In this document: positions 43,282 through 51,845 of the stretch, in pieces
Layout: every line of letters begins with the position of its first letter
Numbering within the stretch: the stretch's first letter is position 1
DNA from: Clostridia bacterium
GTDB lineage: Bacteria > Bacillota > Clostridia > Oscillospirales > CAG-272
DNA: 64,000 bases
NCBI GenBank assembly: GCA_017461945.1
Contig: JAFTSB010000011.1
Coordinates: forward strand, 1-64,000
Reading direction: 5' to 3'
Translations under genes and position numbers: made by a program
Notes under the pieces: model-generated
What the model saw: only the letters and a program-made list of their open reading frames with translations
Told to the model about the DNA's origin: nothing
Databases searched by the model: none

Positions 43282-44105
43282 TCACCTTTTATGAAAACCG
43301 AAACGAGGATTTTTATTGCCGTGACCGGCGCGAAAAGCCCTCGGCCATGCATTGCGCCGCCCACCTGCACCCCCACATTGAGCTGATCGTGGTGCAGGAG
43401 GGCGAGGTGGAATTTTTTGTGGACACCGAATCCGTGCTGCTAAAGAGTGGCGACGTACTGGTGATCTTTCCCAATCAGATCCATCGGGTGGACACCTTTG
43501 ACAAGACCCACCACATGTGCTTTATCATTAACCCCGATCTGATGCCCGAGCTTTCGTCGGTATTTCTCGATCACCTGCCCGCCACCTCCTACCTACCCGG
43601 CGCGGCGCGATCACCCGATGTGCAATATCTGGCCGATCAGCTGGCCTTTGAAAAAAAAGAAAAGGGCCCCTATACCGAGGCACGTTTGCGCGGCTATCTG
43701 CTGGCGTTGTTTGGCAAGCTCCTGCCCTTAATGGAGCTTTCCAAAACGGTGCCCGGTGACTCCCACGCCCTGAAAAGCGTGGTCTCCTATTGCTTTAAAA
43801 ATTACACCGCCGACCTGTCTCTTTCCACCCTGGAAAACGAGCTGCACATCAGCCGCTATTACATTTCCCACCTGTTTTCGGACAAGCTGCAAATGGGCTT
43901 TAACGACTATATCAACTCCCTGCGAGTCTCCTTTGCCTGCAACTATCTGCGCCACAGCGATAAATCGGTGACCGAGATCAGCGATCTGGTGGGCTTTGGC
44001 ACGCTGCGCACCTTTAACCGTGCCTTTTTAAAGCAGATGGGACAGACCCCCAGCGAATATCGCCGCTGCAGGCAGACCACAAGTGAGCGCACCGGCGGTG
44101 CGTGA
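43278..44105 (+). CDS. AraC-family regulator with an N-terminal cupin
   Basis: A 275-residue regulator with a cupin half (HCAAHLHPHIELIVVQEGEVEFF, FPNQIHRVDTF) and a C-terminal pair of helix-turn-helix units (LSLSTLENELHISRYYISHLF; SVTEISDLVGFGTLRTFNRAF), ending QMGQTPSEYRRCR. ATGA overlap with alr means coupled translation, so it may sense or control wall-precursor or one-carbon metabolism. The effector is unknown. Confidence 0.9.
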   Translation: MITFYENRNEDFYCRDRREKPSAMHCAAHLHPHIELIVVQEGEVEFFVDTESVLLKSGDVLVIFPNQIHRVDTFDKTHHMCFIINPDLMPELSSVFLDHLPATSYLPGAARSPDVQYLADQLAFEKKEKGPYTEARLRGYLLALFGKLLPLMELSKTVPGDSHALKSVVSYCFKNYTADLSLSTLENELHISRYYISHLFSDKLQMGFNDYINSLRVSFACNYLRHSDKSVTEISDLVGFGTLRTFNRAFLKQMGQTPSEYRRCRQTTSERTGGA

Positions 44106-44144
44106 GACTCCCCCCATTAAAATCAAGGAAAGGAAGGATATCCT

Positions 44145-44600
44145 ATGAAACGCATTGCATCCTTTTCGGTGGATCACGACAAGATCCTGCCCGGCATGTA
44201 CATTTCCCGTATAGACGGCGACATCACCTCCTTTGACCTGCGCACCCGTGTACCCAACAAGGGCTCGTACATGGACAACGTGACCATGCACTCGGTGGAG
44301 CATATGCTGGCCACCCTGCTGCGCAACGGTGAGATCGGCCAGCACGTGATCTATTTTGGCCCCATGGGCTGTCGCACCGGCTTTTACCTGCTCACCCGTG
44401 ATCTTGCCCCCGAGGCCGTTTTGCAAGCGCTGATCACCGCCTTGGAGCAGGTTTTGGCCCATACGGGTGCGGTTTTTGGCGCCACGCGCAAGGAATGTGG
44501 CAACTATCTGGAGCTGGATCTTGCCGCCGCAAAAACAGAATGTGCCGCCTATCTGGCGGTGCTGAAGCAACACAAAGGAGATTTTCATTATGCAAGCTAA
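44145..44600 (+). CDS. luxS: S-ribosylhomocysteine lyase
   Basis: A 151-residue iron enzyme. The HxxEH metal motif (H49...H53) in TMHSVEHM and the catalytic C76 in GPMGCRTGF are present, with CGNY near the C-terminus as a further ligand. It splits S-ribosylhomocysteine to homocysteine and the autoinducer-2 precursor DPD. GGAAGGA precedes the start. It overlaps mtnN, which makes its substrate. Confidence 0.97.
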   Translation: MKRIASFSVDHDKILPGMYISRIDGDITSFDLRTRVPNKGSYMDNVTMHSVEHMLATLLRNGEIGQHVIYFGPMGCRTGFYLLTRDLAPEAVLQALITALEQVLAHTGAVFGATRKECGNYLELDLAAAKTECAAYLAVLKQHKGDFHYAS

Positions 44601-45285
44601 CGCACTGGGCGTGATCGGCGCCATGAAAATTGAAACCGACGGCCTGCGCGCCGCCATGACCGATACCCGTGAGGAGACCGTCAGCGGCATTCTGTTTACC
44701 GCCGGCCTTTTGGAAGGCTGCCCCGTAGTGGTGGCAACCTGCGGCGTAGGTAAGGTTGCCGCCGCTCTGTGTGCCGAGGCTATGATCCTGCGCTTTGGGG
44801 TCACCGCCCTGCTGAACACCGGCGTGGCCGGGGGTCTGCACCCCTCGCTGAAGGTCTGCGACGTGGTGGTGGCCGACAGCGTGGTACAGCACGATATGGA
44901 CACCTCCCCCTTGGGTGACCCTGTGGGGCTGATCTCGGGGCTGAACCTTGTCCGCATCCCTGCCGACGAAAAGATGCGCGATCTGTTGGCCAAGGCCGCC
45001 CGTGAGAGCGGTGCCAACACCTTGGTGGGTACGGTGGCCTCCGGTGACCAATTTGTGGCCGACAAGGCTGTAAAAGATCGTATCGTATCGCAGTTTTCTG
45101 CACTCGCCTGTGAAATGGAGGGCGCTGCCATCGGGCAGGTGGCCTATACCAACGGCGTGCCCTTTGCGGTACTACGCTCAATTTCCGATGGGGGCGACGG
45201 CATGGAGTTTTCGGAATTTGTGGGCATAGCGGCAAAGCGCTCGGTAGCTGTGACCCGTGCCTTTGCAAGAGAAATGAGAGGCTAA
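44590..45285 (+). CDS. mtnN: 5'-methylthioadenosine/S-adenosylhomocysteine nucleosidase
   Basis: A 231-residue purine-nucleoside-phosphorylase-fold enzyme with IGAMKIE, CGVGKVAAA, LNTGVAGGL, SGDQFVADK, ALACEMEGAAI and SDGGDGMEF. It removes adenine from SAH and MTA. The luxS-mtnN pair forms the two-step SAH detoxification route and makes AI-2 possible. It overlaps luxS by 11 bases. Confidence 0.97.
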   Translation: MQANALGVIGAMKIETDGLRAAMTDTREETVSGILFTAGLLEGCPVVVATCGVGKVAAALCAEAMILRFGVTALLNTGVAGGLHPSLKVCDVVVADSVVQHDMDTSPLGDPVGLISGLNLVRIPADEKMRDLLAKAARESGANTLVGTVASGDQFVADKAVKDRIVSQFSALACEMEGAAIGQVAYTNGVPFAVLRSISDGGDGMEFSEFVGIAAKRSVAVTRAFAREMRG

Positions 45286-45288
45286 GAT

Positions 45289-46173
45289 ATGCCCAAAAAA
45301 TCAACGGTTCTTTCCAAAACGCCCCCGGAGCGGATCGTCCAACTGATAGAAGCGGATCTGACCGACGACGGCGTGAAATATACCGAAGGCTGCTTTTATG
45401 CGGACACGGGATACGGAAAAAATTGTCTGGTGGCGTTTATTCAGCCCGAAGGGGATCTTTTGATCATTCCAAAGCCGATCCAGCACCTCCATCATCTTAG
45501 CAAGGTGCGCGGCATCAAGCGTCTGATCGTAAAGGGCGATCTGCTTTATAGCGGCTTTAACAGCGCCAATGAAAACACCTTTGAGGAGATCGTATTTGAG
45601 GGGGAAAGCGACACCCACGGCATTGGCGGTAGCGCCTTTTCCAACTCCTGCGCGCTAAAGCGCGTAAAGCTCCCCCGGGGCCTTGCGGTTATCAGCTATA
45701 ACACGTTTGAGGGCTGCTGTGCCTTAACCGACATTGAAATTCCCGATACGGTCACCACAATTTACAGCGGTGCCTTTCAGGGCTGCACCTCCCTTCAGCA
45801 CCTTTCCTTTCCTTCTGTAACAGCGCTTGGCAGTGCCTTTCGGGGCTGCACGTCCCTGAAAGAACTGACCGTTCCGGATGGGGTCACCGCGCTTTCCCAG
45901 CATTGCTTTCAGCATTGCACCGCACTTGCCGAGGTCTCTTTGCCGGCAACGCTCACTAAGATCCATCACACCGCCTTTGAACATTGTCCTGCCCTGAAAA
46001 GGGTGGTGTTCCGTGGCAGTAAACAGGCGTGGGAAAGGGTTGAAAAGGGGGATTGGGTAGAAACCGTGACCAATCATTACGATAACTCTCGCGTGGGGTA
46101 TGATTATGCGGACGTCAGCCGCGACTTTCATCGACTGGAGCTGCGCGATATTTCGATTGAATTTATGGAATAA
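45289..46173 (+). CDS. Leucine-rich-repeat (LRR_5/BspA-type) protein
   Basis: A 294-residue protein without a signal peptide. About six 22-23-residue LRR_5 units run from residue 100 to 240, with the repeating FEGC/FQGC/FRGC-TSL motif (AFQGCTSLQHLSFPSV, AFRGCTSLKELTVPDG). It lies 4 bases after mtnN and is probably cotranscribed. It is probably protein-binding; partner unknown. A similar protein is at 62971. Confidence 0.85.
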   Translation: MPKKSTVLSKTPPERIVQLIEADLTDDGVKYTEGCFYADTGYGKNCLVAFIQPEGDLLIIPKPIQHLHHLSKVRGIKRLIVKGDLLYSGFNSANENTFEEIVFEGESDTHGIGGSAFSNSCALKRVKLPRGLAVISYNTFEGCCALTDIEIPDTVTTIYSGAFQGCTSLQHLSFPSVTALGSAFRGCTSLKELTVPDGVTALSQHCFQHCTALAEVSLPATLTKIHHTAFEHCPALKRVVFRGSKQAWERVEKGDWVETVTNHYDNSRVGYDYADVSRDFHRLELRDISIEFME

Positions 46174-46176
46174 ATT

Positions 46177-46209
46177 AAAAACGGGTGACGAAAATCGTCA
46201 CCCGTTTTT
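46177..46209 (+). terminator. Terminator after the LRR gene
   Basis: A 15-bp stem (AAAAACGGGTGACGA and its complement) with a 3-base loop and T run, closing the alr-luxS-mtnN-LRR unit. Confidence 0.92.
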
Positions 46210-46261
46210 GAATTTTAAATGCCGCGATAGAAAAAGAACGTGCGTTACAAAAGCAATGTCA

Positions 46262-46745
46262 GCGCACAAGTGCGCTAAAGATTGGCTTGCCAGCCATGCA
46301 AAGAATACTTGCTACCCGTCAACGGGTTGTGAAAAATTTCGTCCTTCTCAAGGTAACCGCTCACTTCAACGCCTTCTCTCCGTCCCTCGTCGGTCGTCTA
46401 CTTTGTAGCCTTCTCTCCGTCTCTCGTCGGTCGTCTACTTCGTAGCCTTCTCTCCGTCTCTCGTCGGTCGTCTACTTCGTAGCCTTCTCTCCGTCCCTCG
46501 TCGGTCGTCTACTTCGTAGCCTTCTCTCCGTCTCTCGTCGGTCGTCTACTTCGTAGCCTTCTCTCCGTCCCTCGTCGGTCGTCTACTTCGTAGCCTTCCT
46601 CCGAGAGGAAGGTGGCACGCGAATGCGTGACGGAAGGAGCCTGCGTGCACGAAGGCTTTTTCTCTCGCCACCTCACAAGTGCTTCTCTTTCGTTACGCAG
46701 GCTCCCTCACCCGCTTTGCGGGAGCTTCCTCCCGGAGGGAGCCTT
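46262..46745. repeat. Dispersed repeat element, locus B (six 37-bp units)
   Basis: The same composite as locus A: hairpin GCGCACAAGTGCGC, a conserved lead (GTCAACGGGTTGTGAAAA, CGTCCTTCTCAA), then six 37-bp units starting at 46374, 46411, 46448, 46485, 46522 and 46559, then the tail TTCCTCCGAGAGGAAGGTGG...CGGAAGGAG. Units differ by CTCTC versus CCCTC only. No coding potential with a period of 37; no CRISPR-like spacers. Confidence 0.92.
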
Positions 46746-46818
46746 TCGTCAGAAAGGCAACCGACGGTGGCGGAGTGGAGCCTTTCGTCAGAAAGGCAAC
46801 CGACGGTGGCGGAGTGGA
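46741..46818. repeat. Two-copy 39-bp tandem repeat
   Basis: Two identical 39-base units (46741-46779 and 46780-46818) containing GCCTTTCGTCAGAAAGGC, itself a hairpin, and CGACGGTGGCGGAGTGG, followed by a truncated third start. It directly follows the locus B element and is absent at locus A. Confidence 0.88.
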
Positions 46819-46921
46819 GCCTTTCATAAAACACATCCTGCCTCTTTCCCTTGCTTCTCCTCACCGGCAATAGTCTCTTTTGAACCATGCGACGATCGCG
46901 TGGTTTTCGTTTTATAAAAAA

Positions 46922-46957
46922 GGCGCGGCCTGCCGTTGGCAGGTCGCGCCTTTTTTT
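46922..46957 (-). terminator. Terminator of copA
   Basis: GGCGCGGCCTGCC and its complement (one mismatch) with a 4-base loop; A and T runs on both sides. Confidence 0.88.
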
Positions 46958-46973
46958 ATTTTCCGTGGGCGTT

Positions 46974-47195
46974 TTATGCCACGGTATAGCCGGCATCCTC
47001 TACGGCCTTTTTCATGGTCTCGGCGGTGACCTTAGCCGTGGCTACCACAGTCACGGTCTTGGCCTCCAGATCAGCGGTAGCGGTTTCCACACCCTTCAGC
47101 GCGGTCAAGGCCTTTTCTACGTGTGCCACGCACTTGTTGCACATCATGCCCTCTACGTGGAGAACGGTGGTGACTTTTTCCTTTTTGCCAAACAT
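46974..47195 (-). other. Possible internally initiated CopZ-like chaperone within copA
   Basis: The last 73 residues of copA form a complete CopZ-like HMA domain starting [20 protein letters not shown]. The in-frame ATG at 47195 is preceded 8 bases upstream by a GAGG-type ribosome site (AGAGAGGAACAAAAT then ATG), unusual inside a coding region. A hydrophilic linker ([11 protein letters not shown]) precedes it. Translation could yield both the full pump and a free chaperone; this is inference. Confidence 0.55.
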
Positions 47196-49508
47196 ATTTT
47201 GTTCCTCTCTTTCTTTGTTTTCTTGTACCGTTTTGGCGTTTTCCAGCCGCTGGCGCAGGGCAGGCGGCACAAACAGATTCAAACGCAGAGCGTTACCCAC
47301 CACAAACAGCGACGAGCAGCTCATAGCAGCAGAAGCGATCATTGGGGTCAACAGCAATCCAAAGGCCGGGAAAAACACGCCTGCGGCCACCGGAATACAG
47401 ATCACGTTATACAGCAGCGCCCATAGTAGATTCTGCTTGATATTGCGTCCCGTTGCGCGGCCAAGTTCCAGGGCGGCCAGCGCATCGCACAGCGAGTTGC
47501 CGGTCAGCACCACACCGGCAGATTCCACCGCAACGGCAGTACCTGCACCAATGGCCAGACCCACATCGGCACGCGCCAGGGCGGGGGCATCGTTGACACC
47601 GTCGCCCACCATAGCCGTAATGCCCTTTTCGGTGTATTCCCGGGCTATGCGCTCCTTATCGGCAGGCAACAGCTCGGCGCGATAATCGGTGATCCCTGCC
47701 TGGGCGGCAATTTTGGCGGCTGCGGCAGGATTATCCCCCGTCAGCATCACCACCTTGACCCCTGCCTTTTCAAAGCCCTTTACGGCCCTGATACTGTCCT
47801 CACGCAAGGTGTCGGCCACGGCAAGACAGCCCAAAAAGCGATCCCCATAAGAAACCAGAATGGCGCTTTTCCCCTCCCCCTCAAGGGTCAGAGCAAGCTT
47901 TAAAATTTCATCGGTCGGGGTGGGGGCACCCTCTACCGTTTCAAACAAAGCACGGCGGCCTGCCAACACCAACTTTCCCTCATATTGTGCAGAAATTCCG
48001 CGACCGGTGTGCGAATTTACGTCACACAAGGGGAGTCGCACCGTTGACAGCGCCGCCAAGGGCTTGGCAATGGGATGGGCAGAAAAGCTTTCCAGCGAGG
48101 CGGTCAGATCCCGCAGCGCCTGCTCCTCCCCCTCGATCACCCGCAGGTCGGTCACCGTCATTTCACCCTTGGTCAGGGTGCCGGTCTTATCGGTCAGCAA
48201 ATATTTGGTAGAGGCCAGCGTTTCCAAGGCCTCGGCACTTTTAAACAGAATACCGAATTTGGCGCCCCGTCCGCTGCCCACCGTAATGGCAGTAGGCGTG
48301 GCCAACCCCAGGGCGCAGGGGCAAGAGATCACCAGCACCGAAACCGCGGTGCGAAAGGCGATGGAAGGGTCACGGGTGGCGATCATCCACACCGTGGCGG
48401 TGATCAACGCAATGCAAAGCACCGCAGGAACGAACACCGCGCTGACCTTATCGGCCAGTCGTGCGGCAGGGGCTTTGGTGGCGGCGGTCTCCTCTAATAA
48501 TGCCGCAATGCGGCGCAGCGTGCTTTCCTCGCCTACGCGATCTACACGTACCGTCAGCGTTCCCTCCTCTAACACGGTGGCACCGGCCACACGGTCACCG
48601 CTGTTCACGGTGCGTGGGAGTGACTCACCGGTCAGCATGGCCTCGTTTACGCTACCGTCTCCCGTTTCCACAATGCCGTCAGCCGGGATCTTTTCCCCTT
48701 CTCTCACCAGCACCAGTGCGCCAACGGTCAGCTCCTCCAGTAAAATTTCCTGCTCGCCATCCTTTGTGATCACACGGGCGGTGGCGGATTCCTCCGCCAT
48801 CAGGGCGCGGACCGCACCGGCCGCCGAGCGACGGGCACGTCCCTCTAAAAATTTGCCAAGGGAGACCAGCGTCAAGATCATGGCCGCCGACTCCATATAC
48901 AGCTCGTGCAAATATTGATGCACCAGCGCGTGATTTCCGGTGGCCGAGCCATAAATGATAAAGCCGCCGGCAACCAATCCGTAAATGGCGGCCGAGGCCG
49001 AGCCCAGCGCCACCAGAGAATCCATATTGGGTGAGCGGTGGAGCAGGGCGGAAAAGCCGCCCCGATAAAAACGACGCTCCAGCCACAGCACCGGCACCGT
49101 CAACACCAGCTGCAGACACCAAAAGGCCACAGGATAGCGCTCGGCATTCAGAATCCACGGTGCAGGAAGGGGGGTCATATGCCACATGGCCACGATCATT
49201 AGTAAAGCGGTCAGTATGATCGAGGCCACAAGACGGCCGGTTTCGATTTTTTTCTCGCGGGCAGCGCGCGCCTCAGCGCCCCTCTCGCCCTTTTTCTCCA
49301 ATCCGTAACCCGCCCGGCGCAAAGCGATGGACAACCGTTTAAAGATCGGGTCTGTGTCGGTGTTATCCTCCACGGTGACGGAGAGCGTACCCGATAGCAG
49401 ACTGACCGCAAAGGGGATCTCCCCCAACACGCCGCGCGCCGCGCGCTCTACGTGCGCCACGCAAGCGGCACAGGTCATGCCGGTAACGGCAAATACTTCC
49501 TTTTTCAT
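46974..49508 (-). CDS. copA: Copper-translocating P1B-type ATPase with N- and C-terminal metal-binding domains
   Basis: An 844-residue Cu+ exporter. An N-terminal HMA domain has GMTCAAC (C13, C16). Eight membrane helices carry the CPC motif (C396-P397-C398), and the catalytic D440 is in [10 protein letters not shown], followed by [17 protein letters not shown] second HMA of about 70 residues is fused at the C-terminus (C790, C793). GAGG precedes the start. The C-terminal module starts at an internal ATG with its own ribosome site (see separate entry). Confidence 0.94.
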   Translation of the reverse strand: MKKEVFAVTGMTCAACVAHVERAARGVLGEIPFAVSLLSGTLSVTVEDNTDTDPIFKRLSIALRRAGYGLEKKGERGAEARAAREKKIETGRLVASIILTALLMIVAMWHMTPLPAPWILNAERYPVAFWCLQLVLTVPVLWLERRFYRGGFSALLHRSPNMDSLVALGSASAAIYGLVAGGFIIYGSATGNHALVHQYLHELYMESAAMILTLVSLGKFLEGRARRSAAGAVRALMAEESATARVITKDGEQEILLEELTVGALVLVREGEKIPADGIVETGDGSVNEAMLTGESLPRTVNSGDRVAGATVLEEGTLTVRVDRVGEESTLRRIAALLEETAATKAPAARLADKVSAVFVPAVLCIALITATVWMIATRDPSIAFRTAVSVLVISCPCALGLATPTAITVGSGRGAKFGILFKSAEALETLASTKYLLTDKTGTLTKGEMTVTDLRVIEGEEQALRDLTASLESFSAHPIAKPLAALSTVRLPLCDVNSHTGRGISAQYEGKLVLAGRRALFETVEGAPTPTDEILKLALTLEGEGKSAILVSYGDRFLGCLAVADTLREDSIRAVKGFEKAGVKVVMLTGDNPAAAAKIAAQAGITDYRAELLPADKERIAREYTEKGITAMVGDGVNDAPALARADVGLAIGAGTAVAVESAGVVLTGNSLCDALAALELGRATGRNIKQNLLWALLYNVICIPVAAGVFFPAFGLLLTPMIASAAMSCSSLFVVGNALRLNLFVPPALRQRLENAKTVQENKEREEQNMFGKKEKVTTVLHVEGMMCNKCVAHVEKALTALKGVETATADLEAKTVTVVATAKVTAETMKKAVEDAGYTVA

Positions 49509-49542
49509 GTTCCCTCCTTTTTAGAGGATTTTTCCATTTGTT

Positions 49543-49571
49543 AGTATACCCTACTTTTTTATAAATTGCAA
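49543..49571 (-). promoter_or_regulatory. Promoter of copA
   Basis: TTGCAA (49571-49566) and TATACT (49548-49543), 17-base spacer. GTAGGGTATAC across the spacer/-10 resembles one half of a CsoR copper operator; the other half is not evident. Confidence 0.6.
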
Positions 49572-49820
49572 GATAAAAAGTGAAAAAGGTTTTTGAGACA
49601 GGCGACTTTATAAGATAAAATGGGAGATGCTACGCCGCAAGCTCTCCCCCTATTGGTGTCGCGTGTTGTGGTGTGACCATTGGAAAGCATTGGCTCCCCG
49701 GCACACACCAAAAAGCTCAACGTATTTTTAAAAATTTAATTTTTGTTGTTTAAATTACTATTTTAATACAAATATATGTTAAAAAAGTGTAAACTTTACA
49801 TATTTATAACGCGCGGGCGC

Positions 49821-49849
49821 TCGCAAACTATAATATTTTATGTTATAAT
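49821..49849 (+). promoter_or_regulatory. Promoter of dnaA
   Basis: A perfect TATAAT (49844-49849) with a weak TCGCAA (49821-49826) at 17 bases. A second, earlier TATAAT-like box (49830 region) exists, so the exact start is uncertain. Confidence 0.55.
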
Positions 49850-49871
49850 ATAAGATAATACGTGCATGCAT

Positions 49872-49887
49872 CGTGTCGTACGACACG
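49872..49887. promoter_or_regulatory. 16-bp palindrome in the dnaA leader
   Basis: CGTGTCGTACGACACG is a perfect palindrome, nested in an outer GTGCA...TGCAC pair (49862-49866 with 49893-49897). It begins about 20 bases after the likely start point, so it is either a 5'-UTR hairpin or an operator. Confidence 0.7.
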
Positions 49888-49955
49888 GCTTCTGCACCGG
49901 AATTTTAAAAATCAGAGAGTGTCGCCCCTGCGGCGCTCGCAGAAAGGAAGCGTAA

Positions 49956-51338
49956 ATGGCCTATCCGGAAGAGATCAAAGAGATCTGGGAAACGGTAAAG
50001 GAAACCTTTCGCAATGAATGCTCCACCACGGCATTTGAGCTGTGGTACGCCAGCATTAAGCTGTCGGATTTCAATGCGGAAACCAATGAGATCGTGTTTG
50101 AAACCGACTCCCAGTTCAAATTTAACAGTCTGAATAAAAACCATAAGCAAAAAATTGAAGAACGCATTGCCGAAGTGGCGGGGATGGACCTTTCGGTCTC
50201 CTTTCGCTTTGTGGGCAGACCCGTTGACCCCAACGAGCTGATCCAGCGCGTAACCGGCAAGCTGCCCTCGGTCTCCAAGGCAGATCCGCCTCCCCCTCCG
50301 GCACCGGTCACCCCCGAGATCGCGGCCCGTGCCAAATACACCTTTGACAACTTTATTGAGGGCGAGAGCAACCGCTTTGCCCGTGCCGTGTGTATGCAGG
50401 TGGCGGCAAACCCCTATACCGTTTATAACCCCCTGTTTCTATATGGCCCCTCGGGTGTGGGCAAGACCCACCTGATGAGTGCCGTGATCAATGAGATCCG
50501 CCGCACCAAGCCCGAGACCCGCGTAATATACACCAAGGGTGACGACTTTATCAATTACATGGTGGAATGTCTGAAAAACAACAACATGGCCGCCTTTCGT
50601 GACCGTTACCGCAACTGTGACGTGCTGCTGATCGACGATATTCAGTTTATCGCCGGTAAGGAGGCCACCCAAAACGAGACCTTCCACACCTTCCAGGCAC
50701 TGTTTGACGAGGGCAAGCAGATCATTCTGGCCTCTGACCGTCCTCCCAAGGATATCAATCCCCTGGAGGAGCGCCTGCGTTCCCGCTTTGAGCAGGGCCT
50801 GCTGGCCGACATCAATCCCCCTAATCTGGAGCTGCGTGAGGCTATTCTGCAGCAAAAGGCCGAGGAGATGGGCATTACCATCCCTGCCGAGGTGTTGACG
50901 TTTTTGGCCGAAAACCTGCGCTCGAACGTGCGTCAGATCGAAGGCTCCATCAAAAAGCTGGCTGCCAAATCCTTTGTGGATGAGCGCAAGATCTCGCTGG
51001 AAATGGCAAAGGACTGCATCGGCGACCTGCTGGGCGACGAAGAGCCCTTGAGCGTGACCATTGACAAGATCTTTGCCGCCGTTTATAAAAAGCTGAACGT
51101 GCCCAAGGAGGATATCATTGGCACCAAGCGTAACAAGGAGATCGTTCACGCCCGTCATCTTTCCATTTATCTGATCCGTGAGATCACCGAAATGTCCTTC
51201 CCCAACATTGGCAAGCAATTCAATCGGGATCACTCCACCACCATTTCCTCCTATACTAAAATCAAGGAGCAGCTGATCCGCGACCCTCTGTTTGCCGCCG
51301 ATGTAGAGAGCATCAAGGACGAGATCTTGGGAAAATGA
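49956..51338 (+). CDS. dnaA: Chromosomal replication initiator DnaA
   Basis: A 460-residue AAA+ initiator. Domain I is at the N-terminus (IWETVKETFRNECSTTAFELW), followed by the Walker A GPSGVGKT at residues 164-171, Walker B VLLIDDIQF, and domain IV with the DnaA-box-binding signature (HARHLSIYLIREITEMSFPNIGKQFNRDHST). It binds the boxes downstream of its own gene to open the origin. GAAAGGAAG precedes the ATG. Confidence 0.99.
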   Translation: MAYPEEIKEIWETVKETFRNECSTTAFELWYASIKLSDFNAETNEIVFETDSQFKFNSLNKNHKQKIEERIAEVAGMDLSVSFRFVGRPVDPNELIQRVTGKLPSVSKADPPPPPAPVTPEIAARAKYTFDNFIEGESNRFARAVCMQVAANPYTVYNPLFLYGPSGVGKTHLMSAVINEIRRTKPETRVIYTKGDDFINYMVECLKNNNMAAFRDRYRNCDVLLIDDIQFIAGKEATQNETFHTFQALFDEGKQIILASDRPPKDINPLEERLRSRFEQGLLADINPPNLELREAILQQKAEEMGITIPAEVLTFLAENLRSNVRQIEGSIKKLAAKSFVDERKISLEMAKDCIGDLLGDEEPLSVTIDKIFAAVYKKLNVPKEDIIGTKRNKEIVHARHLSIYLIREITEMSFPNIGKQFNRDHSTTISSYTKIKEQLIRDPLFAADVESIKDEILGK

Positions 51339-51845
51339 TGACCTCGCACCGTTTCTTGCAAACATAAAGCAACGCTTTTCCACACGCTTCAAACAGGTGT
51401 TTAAAACTTGTGGAAGATCAGGGGAAAACCCCCGGGATCCCCTTTTTATGGGGGACGTCGGCCTGTGGAAAAGCTTTTTTGCACCATGATTTTTCCTTTT
51501 TTCAAGGATTTCCACAGGGCGAACCCCTGTTTGAAACTCTCTTTTTTTCCACCAAAGGCTCATTTTTATGTGCGGTGGAAAGAAAAATCTCTGTTTTTTC
51601 TGATTTTGTGTAGTCGGTGGAAAAGTTTTCCACTTTTTGTCCACAGCTTTTCCATAGGTTTTCCTATGACAAATCAGCAGCGTCACACCCGCTAAAACCC
51701 TTGTGCCGTGGGAATTTGAGGGCTTTTCCACATTTTCCACAGCCTCTAATACGCCTACTACGAAATATTTATATCATTCATTCCTTTTTTAGCGCCCTGC
51801 GGGCGCCGCGCTTCGCGCACAGATAGGAAGTGAAAGGAGCTTTTT
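51339..51845 (+). other. oriC: Replication origin (oriC) between dnaA and dnaN
   Basis: A 507-base spacer containing at least seven DnaA-box-like sites in both orientations: TTTTCCACA at 51376, TGTGGAAAA at 51464, ATTTCCACA at 51508, TTGTCCACA at 51637, and a tandem pair TTTTCCACA at 51724 and 51733, with a further site at 51409. Immediately after the tandem pair come CTA-type triplets (CCTCTAATACGCCTACTACG) and an A+T-rich stretch (AAATATTTATAT), the arrangement of a DnaA-trio and unwinding element. Confidence 0.88.

Larger units (their letters stand above)
49509..49955. other. copA-dnaA intergenic region
   Basis: An A+T-rich spacer of 447 bases. It holds the copA promoter, a hairpin-forming block at 49620-49710 (GGGAGA...TCTCCC), an A+T-rich stretch about 49720-49800, the dnaA promoter and a hairpin in the dnaA leader. 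No consensus DnaA boxes were seen here and no gene. The usual rpmH-rnpA neighbours are absent. Confidence 0.6.

Noticed and set aside
46374..46595. CRISPR array or repeat protein gene
   Set aside because: No spacers; a 37-bp period is not a multiple of three, so a repeat protein would shift frame at every unit.
49546..49556. CsoR operator for copA
   Set aside because: Only one half-site-like ATACCCTA is present. No symmetric partner was found, so it was noted under the promoter and not listed as an operator.
49620..49710. A small structured RNA such as SRP or 6S RNA
   Set aside because: The hairpin does not contain the conserved SRP GGAA/AGCA helix-8 loops or a long 6S-type open bubble. No positive support.
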